A stretch of DNA of 64,000 nt. Source: Streptomyces sp. JB150 (GTDB lineage Bacteria > Actinomycetota > Actinomycetes > Streptomycetales > Streptomycetaceae). A program made the position numbers and the translations under genes. Below, piece after piece: positions 25,251-33,115 of the stretch. Numbering within the stretch: the first letter of the stretch is position 1; the number at the start of each line of letters is the position of its first letter. The stretch spans positions 4,805,563 to 4,869,562 of the forward strand of contig NZ_CP049780.1 of assembly GCF_011193355.1 (NCBI RefSeq), given 5' to 3'. The notes below the pieces were generated by a model. The model was not told the DNA's origin. It ran no database searches and worked only from the letters and a program-made list of their open reading frames with translations.

Positions 25251-25849
25251 CGCGGTCCAGGAAATACGGCGGAGACTCGGGGCAGGCCTTCCCCATCTAC
25301 ATCACGGTGGTGGCGGGCCTGCTCTTTCTCGCACTCGCCTACCTCGCGGTCGGCCAGGCCGGGGCGGCGAGGAACGAGGCCCAGACCGCGGCTGACGCGG
25401 CGGCGCTGGCTGCGGCCCTGGAAGTCCGGGATCAGCTGGCGGGGGAGTGGCTGGACAGCCTGAAGGACCCGGACGCATGGCAGGACATCTTCGACGGCCA
25501 CGTCCAGGTGGCCGACGGATGCTGGCGAGCCCAGCAGCTCGCCGCACAGAACGACGCCCAGGTAGTCGGGTGCGAGAGGACGGGGCCGCTCGACTACAGG
25601 GTCGATGTCGAAGCGGACGAACCCGTGGGTGACTCCATCGTCCCCGGCACGGAGAGCACGTACGCGAAGGCATCGGCCAAGGCGGTCATCGAGCCTCGCT
25701 GCGACGTCGCCCCGCCGGCCGAGGGCGCGGGCGACATCGAACTGCCCTCGCTCAGCTGCGGGGCAGTGGACTGGGACCTGTCCCCGGACGACGACCCGGC
25801 CGAGCTACCGGACCCGGAGGACCTCTTCGACGTCCACCTGGCCGACTGA
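25247..25849 (+). CDS. TadG-like pilus assembly protein, apparent CTG start
   Basis: 200 residues from a CTG at 25247 that overlaps the flp stop (CTGA). The sequence LTRSRKYGGDSGQAFPIYITVVAGLLFLALAYLAVGQAGAARNEAQTAADAAALAAAL is the usual N-terminus of TadG-like (Tad-domain) proteins, where homologues start with ATG. No in-frame ATG or GTG exists between the upstream antisense-like frame and the membrane helix. The outer domain (about 55-200) holds several Cys and an acidic tail. The residue at +5 after SGQ is Ile, so it is probably not a processed pilin. Start assignment is inference from the overlap and family length. Confidence 0.75.
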   Translation: MTRSRKYGGDSGQAFPIYITVVAGLLFLALAYLAVGQAGAARNEAQTAADAAALAAALEVRDQLAGEWLDSLKDPDAWQDIFDGHVQVADGCWRAQQLAAQNDAQVVGCERTGPLDYRVDVEADEPVGDSIVPGTESTYAKASAKAVIEPRCDVAPPAEGAGDIELPSLSCGAVDWDLSPDDDPAELPDPEDLFDVHLAD

Positions 25850-25884
25850 CACGCGAACGACGAGTAGGCGAAGGAAGCAGAGGC

Positions 25885-26466
25885 ATGAGCGTTCGGTTCA
25901 CAGCGAAGGCCCGCAGGGGGATGGCCGCGTTGTCCGTGGTGGCCGGTCTGGCCCTCGGCATGGCCGGATGCGGCGGCGGCGACGGCGAAGACAAGAAACC
26001 GGAGAACTCGGCATCCGCCTCACGGACCGGTGGGTCCCAGCCGAGCGCCCAGGAAGGGCAGGCGGAGTCGCCACTGGCCGAGCTGAAGGGCTCGAACGGC
26101 CTGCTGCTGCAGATCACCTCCGCGGAACGGGACTCCGGCGGCTTCGTCACCGTCAACGCGAACCTGAAGAACGACGGGGCGAAGAGCGTCGCCATCCCCG
26201 CCTCGCTGAGCGGCAACGAGACGGAGATCATCAGAAACGGCAGGTCCCTCGGTGGCGCCACCCTCGTGGACTCCCGGGGCAAGAAGCGCTACTACGTCCT
26301 GCGCGACACGGACGGTCGCCCGCTGACGACCACGGGCCTGTCGACGATCAGGTCCGGCGAGAGCGTCGCGGTCTTCATGCAGTTCCCCGCCCCACCGTCC
26401 GACACCACCGAAGTCACCTTCCAACTTCCCACGTTCGCCAGCGCCACCATCTCCCTCGCCGGGTGA
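25885..26466 (+). CDS. Tad-locus lipoprotein
   Basis: 193 residues. Signal peptide with lipobox LGMAGC (Cys about residue 29), then a Gly/Ser/Glu linker and a beta-sandwich-like domain (LLLQITSAERDSGGFVTVNANLKNDGAKSVAIPASLSGNETEI..), the pattern of extracellular DUF4352-type domains, though this is not certain. AAGGAAG precedes the ATG. It lies between the TadG-like gene and the OmpA gene on the same strand, and probably sits on the outer face of the membrane as an accessory of the pilus. Confidence 0.8.
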   Translation: MSVRFTAKARRGMAALSVVAGLALGMAGCGGGDGEDKKPENSASASRTGGSQPSAQEGQAESPLAELKGSNGLLLQITSAERDSGGFVTVNANLKNDGAKSVAIPASLSGNETEIIRNGRSLGGATLVDSRGKKRYYVLRDTDGRPLTTTGLSTIRSGESVAVFMQFPAPPSDTTEVTFQLPTFASATISLAG

Positions 26467-26474
26467 GGCCACCG

Positions 26475-27089
26475 ATGACCCGAACCCGACGCCTCCCCCT
26501 GACCCTCGCGACCACCGTCCTCCTCCTCACCGCCACCACCGCCCACGCCGACGACAACCCCAGCGTCCCGCCCGGCACCGAGGCCACCGCCGCCGCCCCG
26601 GTGGAACTCGACGCCAACGACCCGGACCTCAAACTCCCCGAAGGCGCCACGCTGGCCGAGCCGAAGGTGCTGGACATCAAGCAGGTCGTGGAGGACGAGA
26701 GCGGCGAGGAACGCCGGGAGGACACCAACGCGGACGTGAAGTTCGCCCTCCAGGCGGAGGTGCTGTTCCCCAGGGACAGCGCCAAGCTCGGCGCGGAGTC
26801 CAAGGCCCGCATCCGGTCGATCGCCGAGGAGATCAAGGCCCAGAACGCGACCCGCATCCGCGTCTTCGGCTTCACCGACAACCTCGGCTCCTCAGCCCAC
26901 GGCGACATCCTCTCCAAGCAACGAGCCAACGCCGTCCACGAAATCCTGTCCGCCGAACTCAACGACCCCGGCGTCACCTTCGAGGTCCGCGGCTACGGCG
27001 AGGACTACCCGATCGCCTCCAACACCACAGAAGAGGGCCGCAAGAAGAACCGACGGGTGGAGGTGTCGTTCCCGCGGGGGGAGAGCTGA
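26475..27089 (+). CDS. OmpA-domain (peptidoglycan-binding) secreted protein
   Basis: 204 residues. Signal peptide (LPLTLATTVLLLTATTAHA) followed by a linker and an OmpA C-terminal domain (about 85-200): ALQAEVLFPRDSAKLGAESKARIRSIAEEI, RIRVFGFTDNLGSSAHGDILSKQRANAVHEIL, ending GRKKNRRVEVSF. The Asp of FTDN and the Arg of KNRRVE are the residues that bind diaminopimelate. Tad loci of diderms carry an OmpA-like protein, and here it probably anchors the machine to the cell wall. ATG 26475 is eight nt after the lipoprotein stop. Confidence 0.9.
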   Translation: MTRTRRLPLTLATTVLLLTATTAHADDNPSVPPGTEATAAAPVELDANDPDLKLPEGATLAEPKVLDIKQVVEDESGEERREDTNADVKFALQAEVLFPRDSAKLGAESKARIRSIAEEIKAQNATRIRVFGFTDNLGSSAHGDILSKQRANAVHEILSAELNDPGVTFEVRGYGEDYPIASNTTEEGRKKNRRVEVSFPRGES

Positions 27090-27202
27090 GACCGACGCTC
27101 CTCTCAGTCGCCGGACTCATCGGCCTCGGAGTCGGCTCCCTGTCCGAAGCGGTCACCGGAGGGGCCAGTGGTGCCGATGGACAGAAGCGACGACGACCGT
27201 AG
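27086..27202 (+). CDS. Possible 38-residue membrane peptide with CTG start
   Basis: A CTG at 27086 overlaps the OmpA stop (CTGA), as in the flp/TadG-like junction. The frame reads LRPTLLSVAGLIGLGVGSL... and ends with a basic KRRRP tail, the look of a short membrane peptide, and third positions are GC-rich. GGGGGGAG lies directly upstream. No ATG or GTG start exists, so this is a suggestion only. Confidence 0.3.
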   Translation: MRPTLLSVAGLIGLGVGSLSEAVTGGASGADGQKRRRP

Positions 27203-27379
27203 GCAAACGCCGGCGTGCGATGCGTAGTTCGCCCTGATGGTTGGCTCAGAAACCAAGCGCGATGGCTGAATGCCTACTCTGTGGTGCCTGCCCCGAACGG
27301 TCAGTCACGGCCGATCAGTAAAGTGACGGGTGCGGTCTCGTCCGGTCTGGAGGCCGGACGGGAAAACGGGGAGGCACCA
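27203..27379 (+). other. Non-coding gap at the edge of the low-GC block
   Basis: 177 nt with mixed composition and no convincing reading frame. It separates the Tad locus from the accessory block and probably holds the promoter of the latter; no clear -35/-10 pair was recognised. Confidence 0.5.
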
Positions 27380-27735
27380 GTGCTGCCGAGCGATGTCGCG
27401 GTTCGGGGAGCGCGTCGACGGGCGCGACGGGCTCCTTCCGGCTGTCCGGCGTGTTCGACGCGGCGAGGGACACGGTTCAGGACCTTGCCACGGAGCTGTC
27501 GTCGTTCACGAAGTTCCGGCAGCGGGTCGACGAACTCAAATCCCGGCGACCCCGGGCCCGCGGATGTCTATCGGCTGCCCGACCTCCCGGCGGCGGCCTC
27601 CGCCTCGCCATCCCCGGCGGCCGGCGCCCCCGGCATCACCGGAAGCGGGATCGGCGGCGGAGGACCACGACACGACCGGAGCGAACGCCACGGGGGCACA
27701 GGACGACGACAAGTTGGCACGGGGAGGACACGCGT
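27380..27735 (+). pseudogene. Frame-broken ORF upstream of the WxG module
   Basis: Protein-like segments continue across three frames: GTG 27380 (..LPSDVAV) then SASTGATGSFRLSGVFDAAR and ..LATELSSFTKFRQRVDELK in the next frame, then PGDPGPADVYRLPDLPAAA in another, then AEDHDTTGANATGAQDDDK in the third. Each segment keeps GC-rich third positions in its own frame, as real coding DNA does. The intact form would be a small helical protein of about 115 residues. Either a decayed gene or sequencing indels would explain this. It ends at the ribosome-binding site GGGGAGGA of the next gene. Confidence 0.4.
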
Positions 27736-28176
27736 ATGGCGTGGGAGGAGTGGGAACAGCTCAAGGCCTCGGCGGCGGAGCATCGTCCCACACGGATGCA
27801 GCTCAATCAGTACCCCGCCGACCGGGGGAGCACCCAGGGAGACCTCAAGGTCGGCAACCAGGATCTGGAAGCCGTGGGGAAGGCAGCCCGCGACCTGTTC
27901 AACGACTTCACCACCTACAGCGGACACGCACGAGTCGCCTCCGAGACGGCTGCGGACGGCCTCAAGAGTGAGGGGTTCGCTCTCGGCGGCGCACTCGAAC
28001 ATGTGACGGCGCGCTGGAGCGAGCAGACCAAGACACTCCTGGACGCCTGTGCCCACATCTCGAACCACCTCCGGTTCACGAAGAACCAGCACGCTGCCGA
28101 CGACACCTACATCGCCGGCGCGGTCAGCAGCATCGCCACGCTCGACGAGGGATTCGACGACCGGAAGGGCCACTGA
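27736..28176 (+). CDS. Small helical protein of an ESX-like module
   Basis: 146 residues, predicted largely helical: MAWEEWEQLKASAAEH.., ..LEAVGKAARDLFNDFTTYSGHARVASETAADGLKSEGFALGGALEHVTARWSEQTKTLLDACAHISNHL. Size, helical content and lack of a signal peptide resemble WXG100/ESX-type partner proteins, but no strict WxG turn is seen. GGGGAGGA is seven bases before the ATG. It is five nt upstream of the large WxG-containing protein on the same strand, so the two are probably made and exported together. Function unknown. Confidence 0.7.
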   Translation: MAWEEWEQLKASAAEHRPTRMQLNQYPADRGSTQGDLKVGNQDLEAVGKAARDLFNDFTTYSGHARVASETAADGLKSEGFALGGALEHVTARWSEQTKTLLDACAHISNHLRFTKNQHAADDTYIAGAVSSIATLDEGFDDRKGH

Positions 28177-28181
28177 CGCCG

Positions 28182-30494
28182 ATGGACCTCGACGCCCTGC
28201 GCTACGGCAACTTCTCCCAGCTCGGTGAAGCGATCACCGATTGGGAACAGATGACGAAGAAACTCGCCGATCTGAAGAAAGATGCCGAGGACAACTTACA
28301 AGCCAGGGCCGACAAGGCCGCGTGGACGGGCGTCAACGCCACCGTCAGCCGTGAGTTCATCACGAAGACCGCCGCTGAGTTCGCTGACGCGCATGCCCAG
28401 GCGAACACGGTCGCCAAGATCCTCAAGGACACCCGACAGGAACTCATCGACTACCGGACCCAACTCAACGACGCCATCGACCGTGCCGCCAAGAAGCACC
28501 TGACCGTTGCGGACACCGGGAACGGCTCGTTCACGGTCGTCGCCAACACCCGTCCGGACTGGTCATCCGACCCGAGCGGCGAGCAAGCGGTCAGCCGGCA
28601 GGAGGTCGACGATGCTCGCGACGAGATCCAGCGCATCCTGGGCAAGGCCGCTCAGAGCGACTCCACCGCAGCGAAGGCACTGCGCCTCATCGTGGATCAG
28701 GCCACGTACGGATTCTCTGGCGCAAGTTATGACAGCCGGGATTCCGCAGCCAAGGCCATCGCAGAAGCTGACAGGATGGCCAAGATCCTCGCGAAGGATC
28801 CTCGCGACGTGACGAGTGCGGAACTCGCTTCGCTCAACAGCGCCCTGGTCGCGTACAAGAATGACCCGCTTTTCGTGGAGGAGTTCGCGACACAAGTAGG
28901 ACCGAAGAAGGCGCTTGTTTCCTGGGCTGGTATAGCTGACCCGTACCAGGGGGAATACAACCACGACCCCGCACGGGACAAGCAGGCCAAGCAGCTGCAG
29001 AAAAACCTCGGAATCATTCTGGGTCGAGCCACACTCTCCGACAGTGACCAGATGACGAGCTGGAAGGACCAGATGATCAAACTGGGTCCGAACCAGCTCG
29101 GGATCGGCGATGCCGGAAACCCGACCGGCTACGCCGTCATGAGTAATCTGATGCGCTTCGGTGACTACGACGACGATTTCCTCTACCGATACGGTGACGA
29201 ACTCCTCGCATACGACAAGCAGGTCAACGGACGGGCCGCCACTCCATGGGTCAATAACTGGAATACGGGAGATCTCAACCTGTGGGGCAATGCGAATGAC
29301 CGTGGCCGACACCCCGTCACAGGCTTCCTCGAGGCGTTGGGGCACAATCCTGGCGCTTCGGAGAAGTTCTTCGCCCGCCCGGACTTCTCGGATACTTCCA
29401 TGCCGACGTTGGAAAGAGACACGGTCAACACCGAATCCGAGGTCAACGAGCATCTCAAGTATCTGACCAGTGAACGTCTCTGGCTGCCCGATACCACGAT
29501 GGACGGTAAAGAAGGTTACGTGGCCGGGCGCGACGCACTCGGTCACGCGTTGGAGGCGGCGACGACTGGATACCCGTACGACGCCGACGCGAAAGACACC
29601 GTGGCAGGTGGTGACCGCCGTACGGCGAACACCGCAGCTGTCTTCGAACAGGTCGCGTACCTCTACGGAGGCGAGGGCGGCCCCAAGTTGCTGCACACGC
29701 AGCCCGAACTCGCCGACAGCTTGGGGAAGATCGGCGGTGCGTACATCGACGATATCGACTACGAGCTTTCCGGAATCGGCGATCACGAAAAGGATCCGGG
29801 TGACTTGCCGGCCCGTTACGACGGCCGGGCGAGCATTGGCAATCAAGGGGCCATCGACTTCCTGAGCGTCCTCGGCCAGAATGAGGACTCACACAAAATC
29901 GTCACCGCGGCGCAGCACATGTACACCCTGAGCCTCTTGGATGCCAACCCGGCCACCAGTGAGGAGAACATGAACCGCGCCAGAGATGCCATGTCTGTCG
30001 GCGCGGAAGCCCGAGGAATCCTTGATCACTCTCGCGTGCAGCAGGCAGCCACGACTTACGGTGAGAAATCCGAGGAAGCAAACAAGGAGCTCGCCCGCTC
30101 GTCCGACTGGAAGAAGCTGATGGCGGGTGCGGTGGTGGCCGGCGGAGTCGCCGCTGTCCCTCTTCCTGGTTCCACTGCTGCCGCCCTGGTGATTGCTCCT
30201 GTAGCTGCGGATCAGATCGTCAACGCAGCCAATACGCTGCTCGGTCATGAAATCGATAAGGCGACGGAAGAAGCGGCAGCCGATCCCAGTGGTCCTTCGC
30301 AAATGGCCAGCAGAGAGTTCTATCTCCAAGGAACGGAAGACTTGGGAGAGACATACAAAGCATACTTCGAGCGTCATCCGAAGGCTGCCGACAAGGCAGA
30401 TGATCAGAATTGGATCGAAGGGATCAAGGGCAGCTACATGGGTACGGGGACGCTGGAGAACGATTACCGAGGTCGACCGTCCTACAAGGAGTGA
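28182..30494 (+). CDS. Large WxG-containing LXG/ESX-effector-like protein with TTA codon
   Basis: 770 residues, no signal peptide. The N-terminal 120 residues form a helical hairpin region with WTG at 48-50 (YGNFSQLGEAITDWEQM.. AAWTGVNATVSREF.. LIDYRTQLNDAIDRA), the layout of LXG/WXG-type substrates of ESX (type VII) systems. A long middle part follows, then a hydrophobic stretch near 645-680 (LMAGAVVAGGVAAVPLPGSTAAALVIAPVAA). It recalls DUF6571-type streptomycete proteins, from memory. Leu 39 is a TTA codon (28296-28298), so translation should need the bldA tRNA. The gene is lower in GC than its neighbours. No toxin active site was recognised and no ESX machinery is in the window. Confidence 0.7.
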   Translation: MDLDALRYGNFSQLGEAITDWEQMTKKLADLKKDAEDNLQARADKAAWTGVNATVSREFITKTAAEFADAHAQANTVAKILKDTRQELIDYRTQLNDAIDRAAKKHLTVADTGNGSFTVVANTRPDWSSDPSGEQAVSRQEVDDARDEIQRILGKAAQSDSTAAKALRLIVDQATYGFSGASYDSRDSAAKAIAEADRMAKILAKDPRDVTSAELASLNSALVAYKNDPLFVEEFATQVGPKKALVSWAGIADPYQGEYNHDPARDKQAKQLQKNLGIILGRATLSDSDQMTSWKDQMIKLGPNQLGIGDAGNPTGYAVMSNLMRFGDYDDDFLYRYGDELLAYDKQVNGRAATPWVNNWNTGDLNLWGNANDRGRHPVTGFLEALGHNPGASEKFFARPDFSDTSMPTLERDTVNTESEVNEHLKYLTSERLWLPDTTMDGKEGYVAGRDALGHALEAATTGYPYDADAKDTVAGGDRRTANTAAVFEQVAYLYGGEGGPKLLHTQPELADSLGKIGGAYIDDIDYELSGIGDHEKDPGDLPARYDGRASIGNQGAIDFLSVLGQNEDSHKIVTAAQHMYTLSLLDANPATSEENMNRARDAMSVGAEARGILDHSRVQQAATTYGEKSEEANKELARSSDWKKLMAGAVVAGGVAAVPLPGSTAAALVIAPVAADQIVNAANTLLGHEIDKATEEAAADPSGPSQMASREFYLQGTEDLGETYKAYFERHPKAADKADDQNWIEGIKGSYMGTGTLENDYRGRPSYKE

Positions 30495-30497
30495 GTA

Positions 30498-31181
30498 ATG
30501 ACGCTTCCGATAATGCGGGGCAGAGTTCCCAGGTCGGCTGTCCTCTTTGCGGCGGCTGCGATGCTGGTGGGCGGTTGCAGTAGCGGCTCCGACACCAGTG
30601 ATGCTGGGAGTGAAAAGGCTGGGATGCCTGCAAGTGACCTGTGTGATGGGTCTCTTGACGCTGCAGCGGAGGATGCCCTGCAACGCTTGGCGGGCGCGAA
30701 AAGGTTCGAAGAGGCCACCGGAGTGAATCAGGCAGGCCGGTCGAACAAGTTCTCCGTGAGTGGGTCGGTCAAGAGCCTCTATGACGAATACCTGAACCAG
30801 AGTGAGTGTTCGGTTTATCAGGTAGGTGACGACAAGCCGCTGTTTCAGGTCCGTTTTTCGGCGTCTGACTCCTACCCCTCAGGAAATGGGGATTCGGGTG
30901 AGAGGAGAACTCGGTACCCGATCGGTGTCTTTGCGCAGGTAGGCAGCAACGGAGCTGACCTCTTCTTCCGTTGCCCGACCGACGCGCCAGCCAAGGGTGC
31001 GTACATCGGAGATACGGACTATGTGAAGGCCGAGATGTACAGAGACACATATCGGTTGCGGGGGGACACCGAAGCAAGAGACGTCATGGTCATCCTCAAC
31101 TCAATGGCAAGGGCGGTCGCCGAGGCCGCGGGCTGTGCGTCGCAGGCCGGTTTGCCGACTCGAGTGCCGGATGCCGTATGA
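30498..31181 (+). CDS. Lipoprotein of the WxG module
   Basis: 227 residues. Signal peptide (RSAVLFAAAAMLVGGC) with lipobox ending at Cys about 27, then SSGSDTSDAGSE linker and a domain with four or more further Cys (DLCDGSLDAAAEDALQRLAG.., NQSECSVYQVGDDKPLFQVRFSAS.., LFFRCPTDAPAKG.., AAGCASQ). Starts four nt after the WxG protein and is of similarly lowered GC, so it is part of the same operon. Lipoproteins in this position could be immunity or surface-docking partners, which is inference. Its stop overlaps the next ATG (31178). Confidence 0.8.
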   Translation: MTLPIMRGRVPRSAVLFAAAAMLVGGCSSGSDTSDAGSEKAGMPASDLCDGSLDAAAEDALQRLAGAKRFEEATGVNQAGRSNKFSVSGSVKSLYDEYLNQSECSVYQVGDDKPLFQVRFSASDSYPSGNGDSGERRTRYPIGVFAQVGSNGADLFFRCPTDAPAKGAYIGDTDYVKAEMYRDTYRLRGDTEARDVMVILNSMARAVAEAAGCASQAGLPTRVPDAV

Positions 31182-31492
31182 CTTCAGTCCGTCCAGGCAC
31201 CGGCGCTTCCGGTGGCGGAGGGGATGACATCTTCGGGAGGATGGCGCTCGCCGAGGGCGACCGGGTGAGCTCCGATGCCGGCTTCGGCGGCATCGGTCCC
31301 AACCACGGGATTTTTCGTGCCCGTTGCCTTCAGACAGGCACGACGGTGTTCCTCGTACAGGTCAATGGCAGCGGTATGAGTGCTGTCGTACGCACCCTCT
31401 TCCCCCGCTACGTCGAGGCCGAGGCCGAGGCCGCCCGTCTCGGCTGCGGCCCGCTGAAGCTGAAACTGCCCCAGCCCGCAGGGAGCCGCTGA
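31178..31492 (+). CDS. Small protein coupled to the lipoprotein
   Basis: 104 residues, ATG overlapping the preceding stop (ATGA). Gly-rich N-terminus (GTGASGGGGDDIFGRM), then ALAEGDRVSSDAGFGGIGPNHGIFRARCLQTGTTVFLVQVNGSGMSAVVRTLFPRYVEAEAEAARLGCGPLKLKLP. No membrane segment or signal. Unknown family. Last gene of the low-GC block, where composition returns to the chromosomal norm. Could be an intracellular partner of the WxG module. Confidence 0.6.
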   Translation: MTSVRPGTGASGGGGDDIFGRMALAEGDRVSSDAGFGGIGPNHGIFRARCLQTGTTVFLVQVNGSGMSAVVRTLFPRYVEAEAEAARLGCGPLKLKLPQPAGSR

Positions 31493-31521
31493 CTACCCGT
31501 CCGGCAGACGGAGCCTGACGC

Positions 31522-31917
31522 TTACTCATCGCCCCGTGCTTCCCCTTGCTCTCCCCGAGCCACGATCCTCACCGCCACCCCCGCGCTCAACCCCCACCCC
31601 TCCATCACACCTGCCTCCGCCTCCACCACATGCCGAGCCCGCAGCCGGGGCATCCCCATGCGGCCCGGGCGCATGGTGCGTACGGCGATGACACGGAGCC
31701 CGCGGTCGAGGTAGGCGACATCGATGGGGATGCGCATGCCGAGCGTGTGGATGCTGCCGGCGGGGGAGAGGAGCATCGCGCCGTTCACGGTGTCCCGGCC
31801 GAGCAGGCCTCTGGTGCGGGCCCGGTAGGACGTCGCGATCTCCAGGGCGACCCGGACCTCGCCCCTGACCCCGTGGATCACCAGCGTTCCCTGCCCGTCG
31901 CGCCACCTTCGGCCCAT
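31522..31917 (-). CDS. DUF192 protein
   Basis: 131 residues of the DUF192 family: ALEIATSYRARTRGLLGRDTVNGAMLLSPAGSIHTLGMRIPIDVAYLDRGLRVIAVRTMRPGRMG, with the conserved GLLGR and HTLGM..IDVAYLD motifs. Function not established. In actinobacteria it is often found near Tad pilus genes, and here it is 4.4 kb from the OmpA gene. No signal peptide is seen, which differs from many members. Divergent from the LLM oxidoreductase with a 243-nt gap (31918-32160) that shows no other gene. Confidence 0.88.
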   Translation of the reverse strand: MGRRWRDGQGTLVIHGVRGEVRVALEIATSYRARTRGLLGRDTVNGAMLLSPAGSIHTLGMRIPIDVAYLDRGLRVIAVRTMRPGRMGMPRLRARHVVEAEAGVMEGWGLSAGVAVRIVARGEQGEARGDE

Positions 31918-32160
31918 CCGAGTCCACCTCCCGTTGCGGCACGATTCCGGCGGAACAGACTGTCATCATGCGCAGGATCGCAGGCTCCGCGCCAAGGTGT
32001 CGGTGTCCCCGACGGATACATCCAAGGTTCCGGCCAGACATCAGCCGGGAAACGATCCCGTGGTGCCCGACGCGGCGCCAGGGCGAGTGGACCGGGATGG
32101 GCAATCAGGCGGCGGCCTAAAGGAGTTGTCCGCGTGCGTCGTTCCGGTTAGGAAGTGTTC

Positions 32161-33039
32161 ATGACTGGACTCGGTGCAGTGTTCCGCCCGCAGCTTCCCC
32201 CCGAGCGGCTGCGTGCCCTCGCGCGGCTCGCCGACGACTCCGGGCTCGACGAGCTGTGGCTGTGGGAGGACTGCTTCCTGGAGGGCGGGATCTCCACGGC
32301 CGCCGCCGCGCTCGCCTGGACCGAGCGGGTGAAGGTGGGCATCGGGCTGCTGCCCGTGCCGTTGCGCAACGTCGCCGTCACCGCCATGGAGACGGCCACC
32401 CTGCACCGTATGTTCCCCGGCCGGGCGATCGTCGGCGTCGGGCACGGCGTGCAGGACTGGATGGGGCAGGTCGGCGCCCGGGCCGAGTCGCCGGTGACGT
32501 TGCTGCGGGAGTATCTGCTCGCACTGCGCGCCCTGCTGCGCGGCGAGCGGGTCAGCACCGAGGGGCGGTACGTGCGGCTGGACGACGTCGCGCTGGACTG
32601 GCCCCCGCTCACCCCGGCGGAGGTACTGGCCGGGGTCACCGGGCCGCGCTCCCTGCGGCTGTCGGGCGAGGCCGCCGACGGCACCATCCTGACCGTGGCC
32701 ACGCCTGCGGACGGCGTACGACGCGCCCGGCGGCTCATCGAGGAAGGGCGCGCGGCGGCCGGCCGGGGGGACGGCGAGCCGCATCGGATCGTCGTGTACC
32801 TGCTGACCGCCACCGGTCCCGGCGCCTTCGGCCGGCTGCGTGCCGAGCTGGCCGCCGAAGGGCTCGCCGACGTGCCCGGTCTCGGCGTCGCGGGTGACGC
32901 GGCGGACGTCGCCGAGGCCGTACGGCGGATGGCCGAGGCCGGTGCCGACTCCGTCGTCCTGCAGCCGACCGCCGACGAGCCCGACCCGGAGGGGTTCGTC
33001 CGGTTCGCGGCCGAGCAGGTCAGGCCGCTGGTCGACTGA
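32161..33039 (+). CDS. LLM-class flavin/F420-dependent oxidoreductase
   Basis: 292 residues of the bacterial luciferase-like barrel family. Typical features are the N-terminal LARLADDSGLDELWLWEDCF, GIGLLPVPLRNVAVTAMETATLHRMFPGRAIVGVGHGVQDWM and the C-terminal VAEAVRRMAEAGADSVVLQPT. Such enzymes use FMNH2 or F420H2; in Streptomyces F420 is likely. ATG 32161 follows GGAAG; the GTG at 32155 is too close to that site. The substrate cannot be inferred. A methyltransferase gene follows on the same strand after 76 nt. Confidence 0.85.
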   Translation: MTGLGAVFRPQLPPERLRALARLADDSGLDELWLWEDCFLEGGISTAAAALAWTERVKVGIGLLPVPLRNVAVTAMETATLHRMFPGRAIVGVGHGVQDWMGQVGARAESPVTLLREYLLALRALLRGERVSTEGRYVRLDDVALDWPPLTPAEVLAGVTGPRSLRLSGEAADGTILTVATPADGVRRARRLIEEGRAAAGRGDGEPHRIVVYLLTATGPGAFGRLRAELAAEGLADVPGLGVAGDAADVAEAVRRMAEAGADSVVLQPTADEPDPEGFVRFAAEQVRPLVD

Positions 33040-33115
33040 CCGGCAGCCGGGAGGACCGCCGTCAGCGGCCGGCTATTCGTTGGCCGCGCGCCGCCGCGTT
33101 CGCGACGATCAGTTC

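Noticed and set aside
32840..33115. Upstream extension of the methyltransferase frame into the LLM gene
   Set aside because: Overlaps a well-supported gene in another frame; the ATG at 33116 gives a sensible length.
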